From assembly GCF_000002985.6 (NCBI RefSeq), contig NC_003284.9:11346001-11410000 (forward strand): a stretch of 64,000 nucleotides of DNA, given 5' to 3'. The position numbers were made by a program, and so were the translations under genes. Positions 25,701 to 39,090 of the stretch are shown piece by piece; position 1 is the stretch's first letter, and the number at the start of each line of letters is the position of its first letter. This DNA is from Caenorhabditis elegans. Taxonomy: Eukaryota; Nematoda; Chromadorea; Rhabditida; Rhabditidae. The notes beneath the pieces are model-generated. The model saw only the letters and a program-made list of their open reading frames with translations, had not been told where the DNA came from and ran no database searches.

Positions 25701-28023
25701 ATTTCTTTGCCGTTGACCATTGTGAGTTTATCTCGATCAAGTATGAAATGCAAATTATATCATTATTTAGGCACTAGCTGATTTCTGTCGGGACGGAGAT
25801 CAAGTCACGCGGAAAAACCTTGGCAACCTGTACGAAACAGTCCAGTTCTACAATACATGCGTTCCGGTAACTACACATGACAACCTTCCGCTTCCGGTGG
25901 CTCGCCACGTGGCATTACTAAACAACATTCCCGCAAACAAGTCTCAGCTGGATCGTTTGATGGAAGTTGCTTTCAATAGCAGTGCAGCGGTAAATTGACA
26001 CACACAGACACACCAATTATCGCGTACTAAACTATTTTTTTTGATAGATTGTCAATTCATCTTCAGCAGTTGGGGACGATATTACGAAGATGTTGAAGCT
26101 TGCCGGAGCAGTTTCATCTTCATCATCGTGCTATGTTTTCCATGACGATGTTGTCAATTTCTACTATGGAACCTGCAATCAATCAGTGTACGTTTTTCAT
26201 TTCCACCCCAATCCAAAATTGTCATTTCTAACAAACTTCGAAAGTTGAAGAATTTTTTGATTCGATGCAGACACCAATAATAATTGCGTAAAACTACTTA
26301 GTGAAGTTACTGACTCAATGTTCAGTCCATAATTCGAAAAACTGGAAAACATTTCTCGTTCATCATTTACTAGTAAATTTTAACTTTTTAGAGCAGGAAT
26401 GAGCATATATATGCTGAGTATTCTACTTCTTGGTGTCTTCTTGTTCATCTTGCTCATCGTTGTTTCGAAAACATGGAACCTCTTCTCGAGACTGTGAGTT
26501 TTTATTATTATCGTTATGCACCACACCTTAATGTTATTCTCACATTGTGCTATCACTTTGTATAACAAGTTTAAGTAGCTCTCACAAGTCCGCACTCCGA
26601 CGGAGTGTTCCAGCCATCTAACTCACAATTCTCACCCTATGTTTCCCGATCAGATCACAGCAGTCGTATCCGGTTCGTGTTCGACCGTTCCGATACGAGT
26701 CGGCCACTTCTCATGACTATGTGCTCCCCGTAGGAAAAGCAGAGTCACCGGCGGTTGTGGTTAAAGCTCAAACCACGAATCCCGCAACTTCAGTTTTGTT
26801 GAATAAAAAAGTCTCGTTTCGGTATGTAAAGTTGTCGTGAAGGATACCCTCTATGGATACTTTGATTTCTACCCTCAATTGTTTTCTTTTGTAACTGATA
26901 GCACCTGATTTTATTTTCAAGTTTTAAGTTTTCACTTTTCAGTTTTTGCACGCATTGTTGGGATAAATAGCACGCACTGCGTGTTGGAAAATAACTTAAA
27001 AAAATCAATTTGAATCTATAGAAATATATTTTTTTTTTCAGTCCCAACGAATATACTGAAGTTGACGAAGACGATCCATTCTTTCCACGAGGCGTGAACG
27101 ACTCTACGATTCCTGTAGACATTTACGGTACTCATGTCTATAATCCAAGAACTAGGTGAGTTAGATATTCTAATTGCAATTGCACAAGCTCTTCTCTGCT
27201 CTCTTATCAGCTTGATCTCACTTTTCTTTTAATTTTCCATCACATACACACCTACACTTTATCATTTCAACAGAGATCGAACGGAACCATCAACAAACAC
27301 AACATCTGGAACAGCAGATGAACCAAATGCGCCTCTTTGGAGTCAAAATGTTACTGTACCTTTGGTCTCAAACAGGTAATCCCCTTCTTTATCAATCTAC
27401 TGCATGCCTCCTTTGCTTTCTTGCATTCGTGAATTTTGAGAAAGCTGAAAATGTCATTCGAGGGTTGAAACAATGATTAATTTTTTTTCAGCTGTTTAGT
27501 TTGAAATTGCGTGATGTGTATGAACTACCAAAAAACCTCCAAGCGGTAAAAACACACAAAATCAGTAATAAATAGATTTCATAGGCGACATCCGAAAGCA
27601 AAAATATAGTTATTAATGAAGTATATTGGCCAACCGAACAGTTCTTTTATTTTTTATTTTTAACAAGTAAAAGATTAGAAGTTAACCTGGGCTTTCAATC
27701 AATCCCTTCATTTGATAAACGACTTTAAAAAGGGCAATAAGAAATAAGCCAAAAGCTGTAAAGCAAGATTGTTAAATACAAAACGATATGTTCCTGAGAA
27801 ATGTAACATACTCTAATTTTAAAATCCTGCCATAAATTCAAGTAGGATCAAATTATTCTGTGCACTGAAATGGTAACAACTAAATGTTGGAGAAGCAACC
27901 TTGAAACGCTTTAATTGTTTACAAGGTTTTCTAAATATGCATTGTCTTGCTTTCAGCATGAGCCGCCAGCCATTCATGTCGGACCATCCTTACAACAATT
28001 ACGAAGATCGTTACAATATGTAA
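22758..28023 (+). CDS. ttyh-1: Tweety-family membrane protein TTYH-1
   Basis: Member of the tweety homologue family, five-helix proteins of the plasma membrane first described as large-conductance or volume-regulated anion channels; recent structures question a pore. Eleven exons give 575 codons: 22758-22871, 24374-24543, 24806-25168, 25553-25721, 25771-25989, 26048-26187, 26392-26493, 26654-26821, 27042-27155, 27274-27375, 27957-28023. The start matches the family: a short N-terminal segment with PRLNFKF before TM1. TM segments are near residues 39-62, 75-97, 216-239, 245-272 and 393-418; between them are two extracellular domains with Cys pairs and NXT/NXS sites. The tail (420-575) is hydrophilic and Tyr/Pro-containing. 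Intron 1 is 1.5 kb and may carry regulatory DNA. An upstream TTCCAG at 22713-22718 could be a trans-splice acceptor. Alternative splicing of the tail exons is possible but cannot be shown. Confidence 0.88.
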
Positions 28024-28353
28024 AGCTGTCATCAATTTTATAATAGTTTATTTGTCACAAATGCGGTTATTCATCCTCCTTCCCACTTTCCTTAACATTT
28101 AAGTCCACTTTTCAAATTGTTCTCGACGTTTTCTGTAGAACCAGAGCTTATTGCTTTTATTCCTTCTATCCCATCCTCCATGTCCACCAGCTTCCCAAAA
28201 TCCAATCTGCCTATCTCAGCTCGATCCATTCCTTGTTTACTATTTATCTATCAAGTTGATGGTGGTTTTGTCATACTTGTACTGAATGAAACAAAATTGT
28301 GTTTTTATTAAAATCTATTGTTTGATTAAAACATATTAATAAATGGATGAACG
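28024..28353. other. Overlapping 3' ends of two convergent genes
   Basis: The 330 bp between the ttyh-1 stop and the stop of the minus-strand gene. The minus strand has AATAAA at 28309-28304; the plus strand has AATAAA only at 28338-28343. No further gene is seen; the frame at 28117-28311 is not protein-like. Confidence 0.6.
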
Positions 28354-29642
28354 TTAAATATGCAACATATTTGATCCACGTGGGGTGATCGGTGCCACGT
28401 TGTTCATGGAAAACGCAGAGATTGCAGACGGGCGACGCGAGAGTGAATCCATTGGAAGCGAACCATTAACAAAAACTGGAAGTGTGGTCGGCTCCTTAGA
28501 AGCGTCGGTTTTGATGAAATTGATTGTTGACCAGGCAAAAATGAATGCATTTGCATACGTGGCAATCCACGTGACCACTTTAAACACCTAAAATTTATTC
28601 ATTGATTTTTATCGTTTGTTGAATGGTTTGTTACTTCATTCTTATAGAATCCGTAATAGGTTTGTCTTCCAGTGTCAGTCACAGACGACTTGATAGCCAG
28701 CATCATTCCTAAGTCGAGCAGATGGAAGATCAGTGTCCCGAAAATCTGTAATAAATCCAATTTATTGATATAACACATTGAGTTTTAATGAGACTCACCT
28801 GACTGGACAGCCAGATGTTCATCCGGCGCATATTCAAAACGTCGCGGGCGGTCATGTCTTGGCTGTACAACTGGGCAATCATATGCTTTCGATAAATCCA
28901 CCAGATTAGAAAGCAGACGACGATCATAAAAAGTTTCATATGATCCTGAAAACAACGATTTCCTAGTTTCTGAGCTTCTCTTGAAAATATTACCGGGGTA
29001 ATGAAGGAAATGAGGGTAATGATTATTCCGTAAGGTATCAAGTAGGTATGTGCCAGTTTAATTCCGCGTGGACTGAAAAATGTATTTATTAGAATGTTGT
29101 TTTGACAGAAACACATACTTTTGATTAGCGAATTGGGCAATTTGAATTATGAGAAAAGCACTGACAACAAACCAATACAAAGGCATTTGAGCCGTTACTA
29201 GCCGATCACAAATGGAGATCACAAACTTTGGAATAAATGGAAATGTTGAGTACGTAACATATTCTACCGAGTTGACCATAAAGGAAAACTGAAATTGTGT
29301 GATGCTACAGTTTTAAAACTAAAATTGAATACCTTCTGAATGACCAGTGCCGCGCCGAAAGTGATCATTTGAATAATGAAGATCGCTTTGAATGTGTGCT
29401 CGGAGATGAAGAATGTTTTTCCGTGAACCAGAAAAATTATCAGGTAGAAAGTGTAAAATAGGAATCCTAAAAACTATAAATGTATTAAAAAAATTGTGAA
29501 CTAACATACCAAACATTTGTGACAGAAGTTCCAGATAGTGAATCTTCCGAAAAACGTTCAAATCAACTCCTGGGAATTGATTCGCAACTCGTGAGTTGTA
29601 GTGGAGCATTTCATCGTAGGATGAAAATTGAACTCTTTCCAT
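28354..29642 (-). CDS. Multipass membrane protein of unknown family, GPCR-like
   Basis: Seven exons on the minus strand join in phase to 335 codons: 29642-29510, 29466-29333, 29288-29119, 29072-28994, 28945-28799, 28745-28635, 28587-28354. All introns are 43-53 nt with good signals, so the model is solid. The product has a short hydrophilic N-terminus (1-45) without an obvious signal peptide, then seven or eight hydrophobic segments (about 46-60, 70-87, 95-113, 122-142, 150-172, 177-193, 226-247 and 260-282), and a Ser/Pro-rich tail ending MLHI. The layout resembles a nematode serpentine receptor, but I see no diagnostic motif of a named class and do not assign one. It may correspond to F42E11.3, from memory. 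Confidence 0.8.
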
Positions 29643-30160
29643 ATTAAACCAATCTCGAGTTTAACTCAGAATCAAAATGGCTTATCGAGCTCCTTTTATT
29701 TCGTCTCAACCCGGTTACACTTGGTGACGTCGGAGAAGGCGGCGATTTGCGTTTCCAGGTGTTTTTGCCTTATTCCCTGTTTCATTTACATTTGTTAGTT
29801 TGACAGCTGAAAATCGTTAGGATAATTCACACAAATAGAAATGCCTTTCTGTGCTGCTTTCGAGTTTTGCTCTGTAATTCCGGGTTGGTGATAACTTCAT
29901 TTATTGCGAATATGCAGAAAAGAATAAGATGGAATATTACTGAAAGAATACAAAGAATGTATACTGGAAATTTTGAAACAGTATAACGGCAGAACAAAAC
30001 AAATGAAGATTTATAAAAAAGGGCCAAATACCTTTTACATGCACAAAATTTTAAGAATACTCAAACTCAAAAGGCACATAAATTGAATTGATGAAATGTA
30101 TTATACGCGAGAATGATTAGTTAGATTCAGTGAACAAGATAATGACAACAATGCCGGTAT
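29643..30160. other. Intergenic region, promoter of the multipass gene
   Basis: About 520 bp between the start of the multipass gene and the stop of tni-1, both on the minus strand. A small minus-strand frame at 29827-30027 is hydrophobic but has no start context or splice partners. The gap is larger than the roughly 100 bp usual inside nematode operons, so separate promoters are likely. Confidence 0.55.
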
Positions 30161-31461
30161 TTATTCCTCGTCGGCTTCTTCTTCTTCTTCTTCTCCCTCA
30201 GAAGCAGCAGTTTCTTCTTCCTCAACTGGCTCAATAACTGGTTCTGGGGCGCTTTCTTCCTTCTTCTCTTCCTTCTTCTTGGACCATTCTGGCTTGTCAG
30301 ATTTCTTCTGAAATGTGGATTATTGTAAATTCAATTCATCAAATATCAATTTGAAAACAATTTTTAAAGTTATGTTGATAAAATAAGTATATGTTTCTGA
30401 GTACTACAAATTGATATAATTTATTATTTTGAGTTTTTTGGATTCTAAATGTCAATTTTAAACATTGTATTTAATGTTCTATATTGATGTATTGTTTCAG
30501 CCAGTTTTCAATATTGTGAACACAAAATATGTGTTCTAGAAATTTTTCTGGCAGGCTACTTTTTGTTAACATGTTTTTCTTGACAGTTCAAGTAAAAACT
30601 AGTTTTATATTCCAGTTAAACTTATTACAAACTTACCTTGTTGGCAATTTGAGTGAAGACGCTCTCTTTCTTTACTGTCTTGAGATTATTTCTCAAGTTC
30701 TTGCTTCCATCTTCCTTCTTGGCTTCAGCCATCTTCTTGAACTTGTTGTCATACTTGGACACCTTCTTCAATGATGGTTTTACGCTGAAAATAGTTTTTT
30801 CTCATGTCATGCGGAATTGGAGCAGGTGAAAACACACTAGCACTGCTGGGTTTATTTAAAGACATACAATTTTCCACGAAGATCGTTAACCTCAATGTTG
30901 AGTTGATTAATTGTAGTTTCAGTCTCTGTGGTGATGTGGTTGATATCATATTTCTCTTCCTCCAAGTTGCAGAGGCGGGAGAACAAATCATTGTAGATAG
31001 CCTCGAGCTTAGCTGAAATATACACAATTTTGTTTGTTGCCTAAAGCACTGAACGAACCGTGATCATCAATGCTGTCAACATTTGGAAGAGCAACGGTTC
31101 TTTCAGCAAGGACCTTGACTCTTTCTTGTTCCTTCCGCAATTGCTGTGTCTTAAGATCCTCAGCAGCCTTGTTCATAAGAAGCTTCTGAAAATGAATCTG
31201 TAAGTGTTGAAAGTCAAATGTTCTCTTACGCGGAGCTTCTTCTTTCTTTCTGGAGTCAAAAATCCTTTCTTCTGTTTCTTTTGTCCTGCTTCTTCAAGGC
31301 GCTTGCGCACCTCGGCCTTTTTGGCTTCGCGTTCTTGGGCTTTTCGTTGGGCATCCTGAACAATATCGTTTCAAAAACACAAATGACTTTGTTTTGTTTA
31401 CCTCGCCATCGGTTTCGTTGGCAGCTCCGCCGTAGCGAATGTTCTCATCAATTTGGCTCAT
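30161..31461 (-). CDS. tni-1: Troponin I, thin-filament inhibitory subunit
   Basis: Troponin I binds actin-tropomyosin and troponin C/T and blocks contraction at low calcium. Six exons give 250 codons: 31461-31402, 31355-31230, 31185-31059, 31012-30868, 30784-30637, 30307-30161. The order matches the family: short N-terminus, a long charged helix that pairs with troponin T (about 20-140), the basic inhibitory segment starting [14 protein letters not shown] (about 148-161), then the switch and mobile regions. Residues from about 218 to 250 are an acidic Glu-rich extension typical of invertebrate troponin I and absent from vertebrates. Length equals my recollection of C. elegans TNI-1; the paralogues tni-2/unc-27, tni-3 and tni-4 are the alternatives. 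A TTTAAG acceptor at 31472-31471 lies 10 nt before the ATG and may be a trans-splice site. Confidence 0.92.
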
Positions 31462-33220
31462 TTTCAAGTCCTTAAATGCAAATTGATTAGAAGCACATTT
31501 ACAGAAAACAAAGGTTACGACTACTATGGGATGTGCCAAGCAATTGGTGGAAAGCGTTAGAGGTACGGTGGGTGTGAAGGTATTCAAGGGTGTGTGTAAA
31601 CGTGAGAAAGGGGATTCAAATTGAAAACAGATTGATAGAAGAGGCAAAACCATGAAACGGAATGAGTCTAAAGTGTTTGGGTGTGAGGTTTGCTGGAACG
31701 ATACGCACACAAACGGTATTTTTATCAGCTCAGTGAATGTTGTTCGAAAAAAAAATAAATAAAGGAAGACTTAGTGATGGGTGTGTTATTAAGCGATTGA
31801 AACATTAGTGCAGATCCAACTAACTTTCTAGTCAAAAATTTGAAAGTAAGTGTATATTAAAAAGATAAAAAATGACTGAAATGCATGCGCTCACTTTGGC
31901 AGGTTGATGTAAGAAGTGAAGAAGTACGACAACATTGTGTTGGTTACCTTGTATTCAGCCAAGAGATTCTGGAGCAATTGATTACCAAATTTATGACTGT
32001 TTTTCAGAAAAAAAACACATTAGGTACATGATCGTCATATATTTCAGACATGGTTTCAAAATTGTTATTGTTGGTAATGAACCAATTTTGGTGCTCCAAT
32101 AAACACTTTGTCAGTTTAGTTGTAATGTATTGTTCGAACCACTGTAGGAGTATATTACAATAACCTGTACGCCTATCGCAGTACTTTGAAATTTTAAATA
32201 CATTCTGAAAATTTCAATCTGCAAAATTTTACAAATAACAAACATTACAATTTTTAACGTGGTTATGTGCGAGTGGTGATGTTTAAATTGGGACAGTGCA
32301 AGTGCGAGCGAAGTGAACAGAGGGAGAAAATAATATCGGAAAACATAAGATTTTCGAAGTTAGAAGCGCAAAGACATGTTAGGTGAAAAAAGGTAATGGA
32401 AGCTATAGGGGAAGTTAAAATTAAACAATGAATTTATGGTGGAATGGCCATCACCAACTGATTCAGTGCGAGTGTTTTAGTTTTTGAAACCAAAAACGTG
32501 AAGGTGAGAGTTGTTAGTTGAGCGGATGTTGTTAGGAAGCAAGGAAAGGTGGTGGATAGAAGGACAATAATTGTAGTTGAAAGGAAAATTCGAAGTGAGT
32601 GAAGTGCTCTGCAGAAGCTCTGAGAACAAAATGAGCATACACCATTTTTTCGCGAGGGCTTCCGAAACTGACAGCTTAAGCGGTAATTATCGTGTAATGG
32701 CTTTCTTGAAAGGCGTTTCATTGCGTGTTTTGTTAGCCTCGGTCATGAATCTGACAGCGAATAGTAATCAAATTATAATACTAAAAATGAAATTTTCGGA
32801 TCTAAGAATTGGTGGTAGAAACAATTTTACGTTGCTCAAAACATACAAATTTGAAGTAGTAGTGCGTGAAAAACGACGACTGATGTGAGTGAATAGAAAG
32901 ACTTCAAAACGAGAAGTGAGCACAAATAAAAATTTAATGAAGGTCTTATTATGTAGCTAGAGGCAGGAAAAGGGGAGAGAATACTGAATACTCAGTTTTG
33001 GTTGAAGTAGTTTCTTTTTTCATCATAGATTGAGTGAGCAAAAATATATTTATTAAAAAGTATATGATTTGATTCTCATTCCAGACAAGTCTCGAGTTTT
33101 TGTAATGGAAAAGAAACAAAACTCTGAAAGTAAGTTTTGAAATTAAAATATGCAGAAGAAGCACAGTTGAATGGGCTGAAAACGAAATGAGTTGAACTAG
33201 AAGACATAAATGGGAAAAGG

Positions 33221-33290
33221 GATAGAAAGAAGAAGCATAAGATGACGAAGAAGAAGGAAAGGGGAAGAAAAAGAAATAAGAAGATTCTGG
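33221..33290. promoter_or_regulatory. Polypurine tract upstream of tni-1
   Basis: About 70 bp almost wholly A and G on the + strand, rich in GAAGAAG-like units, hence CT-rich on the tni-1 sense strand, about 1.8 kb upstream of its start. Such tracts are common in worm promoters; a role in muscle expression is only inference. Confidence 0.3.
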
Positions 33291-35227
33291 AATGAAGAAT
33301 GGGAATAGCTTTCGATGTGCCGTCGCATTGCGGGGGTTGCTGAGATTTGATTTGCGAGTGCTTGGCTGCGATCAGACAGAATGTATTGAAGTAGCATCAA
33401 AAAACTGGAGGAGGTGGCAGGAGAGCAAAAGACAGGACACACGGCTGGTGTCAGTTGGCTGGCTCGCCGAATAGTACAATGTGTGGCGGCCTGGAGCTGG
33501 ACATTAAAGACATCAGAGCTCGGGCAACGTTTTGATGGGATTTCAGTGCTCTCCTGGAATCGCGTTGTGTCTTCTACTCCTCTGATCATTTGTTTCGAGA
33601 AGAGCAACGCTAAGCTCCGTGGATCGTGTTGTAATACTCATTTTGATGTGCCCTTCAATTCGACGCAGTAACAGCAAAAATAAAACGTGGCGGACCTCTC
33701 TGCCCACCCACCCATATGTTGTATTAGCTTCCTGATCAAATGTGTCAATGGAAAACACAGATAGAAAAAGGCCGAACTTTTTATCTATGTCTATTAAATT
33801 TGAAAAAACTGGGAGGTGAAAATAAAAACTGTTGATATGTGAGAAGAATATTGAATCAATGAACAATTCATTTGAATTCATTAAAAACGTGTAAAAGTTT
33901 TACATGTAACAAAACTTGTATTAGTGATCTTTCGATTTCCCCACCGTTGCTATATTGACGGAATAAAATGTGGAATAGTTCCAGTGAGAAAATTCTTCGA
34001 ATTAACTCATGACTTAAAAATGAAAATATCAATTTTTTTCTCTTTCCAAAATATAGTTTAAATTATTTTATTAACCGGCTTAATATGGCAATTAGCTAAT
34101 ATATTTCATTACTAATTTTGAGAGTCGACATAAAACTCAACGATATGGATGCAACCACTATGTTTTGTTACTTACCACATTTTCCCTATTAGACTTGCAC
34201 TCAAAATGAGAAATTGAAAAATTTTAATTGCATACAATACTAATAGGGACAATACGATATACGCAAACATCACGGAATCGACTTTTTGAAAACGACTTTC
34301 ACACAAGGTGAATATGGTGAAACCGAAACCTCAATGCTGCAAATGATTAGATTTTTTATGATGAACAGACTACTAAGATTTTCTAAAATTCTCAATATCA
34401 AGAAATTTCGAATTTATACTACTAGTAAAAACTAAAACGAATTGCAAATCTCGATTTTTGTTAGCTCTGGGGAGATGGGGAACTAGTGGCGAGGGGCAAC
34501 GAATATGTATGACATGTGGAAGTATCTTATTGCCTTGTAAGAATCTAAGACACATGGAAGACGAGACACGTGTTTGGTTTGCTGGGGAGCTAAAAACAGA
34601 TGCACGATGATTATTACGTAACCTGGAAATTGGAAAGAAATTGAAATTGTTGAATGAACAAAAAATGTTCTTATTGGTTGTATTGTGCTTAATCAAGTGG
34701 AACAGTTTTGAAAATAATCGTGTTTAAGAAACTGATAAAATTGTCACTTTTACATATGCGAATAACTGACTAATCAAAAATAAGTTCAAGACAATCATTT
34801 TTTTTAGGCGGCAAACAGTTTTAATTCTGCTTTTCAAGTGCATTAACTTTGAAGTTTTTACCAAATCAATATAAACTTTCTGTAATTTTTTGTTAAACCT
34901 GATATTTTTTGTTCACAGCTATAATATTATAGTAACTACATATTTTGTTCTAATTTTTTACGTCGAAAAAATTATATAAATTTTCCAACGTGTGAATGAT
35001 TAAAAATTTAAAGTAGAAGAAACTATTCTTTCTCGAAAACTGCGTTGCGCCAGTTAGGAAAATATTTAAAATCTACATATGGTGCTAAAATGATGAAATA
35101 CAATACATATTACAACATCTCGTAAGTTTTGTCGTAATTTAGATTATTTTTCTTAAATTTTTAAAACGTACAACAAAACGTGGCTACTCATCCGTTTTCA
35201 CCTATCATCATTTGAAAAATTGACCAA

Positions 35228-35283
35228 AGAAAAATTGATTTTTCTATAAGAAAAATTGATTTTTCTATATTTTTCTATATTTC
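35228..35283 (+). repeat. Short tandem repeat AAAAATTGATTTTTCTATA
   Basis: Two near-identical copies of an AAAAATTGATTTTTCTATA unit are followed by two TATTTTTC remnants. Local AT-rich tandem duplication in intergenic DNA. Confidence 0.7.
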
Positions 35284-38200
35284 ACTTATTTTTCCAGTTT
35301 TGTATTGAAATATTGTAGTGGTTCGAACCTATAGCTGGAAATTTCTTTTAAACACATAGAAGTTTTTTTGAAAATTTTGCAAATGTTTTAATATTTTTTG
35401 TAAAATATTGGAAAATCTGAATTTTTTAGTGCATATGATTTTTTTGTTATGTTGGATTATGATCAATATTTTTACAGAATCTCCCATGACGATACTTTAC
35501 TCGTACCAATAACCATCAGGCATATAGATAAAATTAGACATCTGAGAAACACTATTTGAACTTTTCAATTTTTTCTGAACAATATAAGTTAATTACTGTA
35601 TTTTCATGTATGCAATAAAAAATGTTACAAATATAAAAAAGAATATAAAGTAAACTGGAGATAAATTAGTTGGGATAAAATAATCACTTAGCCTCGATTG
35701 CAACGCGATTGCTAATAGTTTTTTTATATTAATTATGATGAAAAAAAAAACAATAATTACAACTAACAGCATTGTTTATCGGATTTGCTGATTTAAAACC
35801 AGGCACAGAAAATGTAATTCCTGGCTTGGACCACATGTGCCGTTCCTTTTCTTTTCTCAAACAAAAAGTTCCCCTTCTTCTGTTCTGTTCCAATCTTTGT
35901 TACTTCTTTCTTTTTCAGGTATTCAACGCGCAGAACTTGTTCCTTGCATTTTTTTCCATTTTTATGAAAACAAAAATTTAACAAAAAAAAAGTCAACAGA
36001 TTGGAATTTAAATCGGTTTCACTTTTAAAGTAATTTCAATCAAGATACAGTTTGTTTGAAACAGTTTCTCTCGACTAGGAAGCACCTGACAGTCACTATT
36101 TTCCCACTTCAATTTCATCTTTAAACTTTCTTCTGATTCATCGTCAAAGTAACACTGCCAATGTGTTCGAAAGTGAGGCTAATCGCAGCAAAACTTGCTA
36201 ATAGAAAATCTTTCGGAAAAGAAAAAGAAGACGTCTGGCATGGAAGTTGTCTCTACCAGAATCGGTCAATTTATTTCATTATTTCTTTCTATTAGCCATC
36301 ATTTTAGATACACTCGTCAGGTCGCTTTGTGTGAAAAATGAACAGTCTTCAATGATAGTAATGTACTGTGTTACAAGTGCAGTTACTTTTCAGTTATTTT
36401 TTATAAGTTCCACCTCATTTTAAATTTATTCATCACATTTTCTTCTCAATTCCCATCGAAGTATGCGTTTAATGTTACTTTAAAAGGTGGGATGAATCGA
36501 ACAGATGGTGCTTCAAATTCTTTTGTGGCTCGTATTGCACGTTCTGTGACTACACTAAGTTAATCAAATACAACTGTCATATTTTGTCTTCCAAAGCTGA
36601 ATCAAATCTAGGACGGCAAATTTTAAAAATTTTCTTGTAAAAGCTTTGCACACAAAACCATCAAATCGCTCTTTTCAACGACGGCAGTTTTATAGATTTA
36701 CTTTTTTGATTGTTTGTATCTGAACAATGTAAGTGCTCAAACATGCTAATTTTTTGAAGCCATTTTTGGGAACTTTTGTGATTTTCCAAAGCTTTGACTG
36801 AGAATATTCAATTGTCAAAATGGTTTTTGAAGGGTCTATTCTGATATCTAGTAATGGAATAATATAAAATATACGATTTTTTTAAATTTATGTCTTTATT
36901 TTTTATGTTTGAATAATGAATTTAAACATTAGTGTTCGAAAATGTGACCAATCTCCAAGATTGTTGGCTGCGGCAACTTTCAAAAACTTCGAATAAAGAT
37001 TTTCAAATAACGTAAAGTTAATGTACTGTTTTATTATGATATTTGGTCATGTAAAACAAATATGAGTGTATTTAACTAAACTTCCCACTGGTGCTACTCC
37101 GAAGTTGAGATGGTTATTTAAAAAAACATCTATAAATTATAAATGTTTGAAATATGGTCCTCTCAAAATATTTTACATTGAACTTGTTGGTTTTGACTTC
37201 ACACTGATTTTTTTTAAAAATTTTTACTTTTCCTGTCAGAGAGAATATATGTATTTAAATGATGTTTTTCTAACCAAAAGAACATGAAGAAAAACAGTTT
37301 TCTTATCATTTTTGCGACCAGAATGATCTAAATAACAAAAAAAAGAACTTAGTTATCACTTCCTTTGGCCTATATCACTACATCAAAGTGAATGGGTATC
37401 CTATTCTCAAAAGAGACACACATTTGTTACCGATTACGTCAAGCCATTTTCATCTATTTCCTCATTTACAAAACCGCAACAAGACACCATTATCCATGTG
37501 CGTACTTCAACACATTTTCTTGGAAAAAAGTATTCTTCTCATTTTTCGTCCTTTCTTACCTAATTACAATTTCCTTTCCTTGTTGCACAATTTTGTTTCT
37601 TAATTAGGTTTTTTGTTATATAGGTTGTAGTTCATTTGACCGTCAAATGTGTATTTTTATTTTTATTTTTAAAATACATTTGACAATACGGAAGTGGCCA
37701 AAATAATAAAATATATAGCAAATTTCATTTTCTTTTTAGTTAGGTAAAAGCATAGAACTAAGTTATGTCGTTTACTATATTGCTTACCAAAAATAAATAT
37801 TTTTCGTATTCCTCACACAAAGATCTAGACGTATAAAAAATGAAATGATTATTGGAGCACTAGAAAATAAAACTCCGTATAACGCCTACGTTTTAAGCAT
37901 TATATTTTGCAATATAGGAAAACTCATCCAATTTTATCCTTTTGAGTCGCAAAAAAAGTGTACGCCTTTATTTCTAACTTTAGGAGTTTTGAGAGATTTT
38001 TGATCTGGATTAAAAGAAGAAGTCAGATTTGGAAAAGAGAGGATAACTGATTTTTGACGATTTGAAATCCTAAAACAAACTGGAAAATTTTCAATGTTTT
38101 CAAAACTTTGATCTGTTATTGGGTCACATAATTTTAAAAAGCCTGTTCATTAAGCTGTTTCAACTGTTATCCTTCGGAGTTGCAGTTTAATTTTTTGAAA

Positions 38201-38689
38201 TAATTTTATTAATTTTAATAAAGTTTATTGTAGCAGGTAATGTTTTTATAGATGCGTTCATTTAAAAGGTACTTGGTTCCGCAAAACTCTTTGTTTCTTT
38301 GTTTTTTTCTTCAATGATTAAGAATTTTATATTTTCATTTAAAAAAAGTCATGCATACTTCTGAAAATAGCTAGAAAATCAGATGTTACAGTTTTTCAAC
38401 ACTACATTTTACTTTCAAAAACAAATTCAAAAAATAAGTCTTTAAATAAGTCAAAACATCTGCTCCACGTCACAAATTAATAATTTACATTCTAATTTTG
38501 TTCCTGTGCATATTTTTAACGAAATTTATTATTGTAAATTAATACTCTGAATTTAATTAAATGAAGTAAAAAAAACCAGATTACTTAACGAAAACCATTC
38601 AATACACAGAACTAGGTATTTTCAAGTTGTATGTCCACCATAAAAAGACAATACTTTTTTATCTCTTTCGTTCGTCAATTTTGTTAACA

Positions 38690-38905
38690 AGTTGCGGCGA
38701 GCCTCGTCTTCCGTTTTTTTTTCCCAGCCTATTTTTGTGTCCTGCACATCTCTCTTTTTCTCATTGGAGCAACAAGCCATCCCCGTCTCTCGCGCTCTTT
38801 TCCGCGCACTCCGTGTCCGCAAGGTCGGTCCACCCGCCCGCCTTCTATCCGCTCGTTTCCTCCTCCTACACCCTCTCCCGCTCTTCTCTTCTCATGGCCT
38901 GTGAC
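38690..38905 (+). promoter_or_regulatory. C/T-rich, GC-elevated block before the prominin gene
   Basis: About 215 bp with CTCTC, CCCGTCTC and CCGCACTCCG-like runs, sharply richer in G+C than both flanks, ending about 210 bp before the ATG at 39115. Its place and CT bias fit a proximal promoter or 5' UTR of the prominin gene. Both plus-strand frames through it look like composition artefacts. Confidence 0.45.
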
Positions 38906-39090
38906 TGTCTGCCTGTCTGACCATTCGACTGCCTGTTCTGTGATTCAGAAGCCGCTAGAAGAACGTGTGAGTGTGGCGAAAGTTTATTCCATTGCTTTTG
39001 CTGTTGCTACCTCATTGTTTCATATCAACACTACGCGACGCCCTTTTTACCCCCTGTGGATCATAATGCATATCATATTCTAGGACATTT

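Noticed and set aside
32434..32888. Opposing frames of 95 and 103 codons upstream of tni-1
   Set aside because: They overlap on opposite strands, sit in purine-rich promoter DNA and show no domain or start context.
35315..35330. GTGGTTCGAACC, resembling a tRNA B box
   Set aside because: No A box at the right distance and no cloverleaf can be drawn. A related GTGGTTCGAAC occurs in reverse at about 32134-32145, which points to a dispersed repeat.
37628..37685. Hairpin formed by CATTTGAC/GTCAAATG copies, considered as a miRNA precursor
   Set aside because: The stem is imperfect, very AT-rich and has a long A/T loop; nothing separates it from random AT-rich palindromes.
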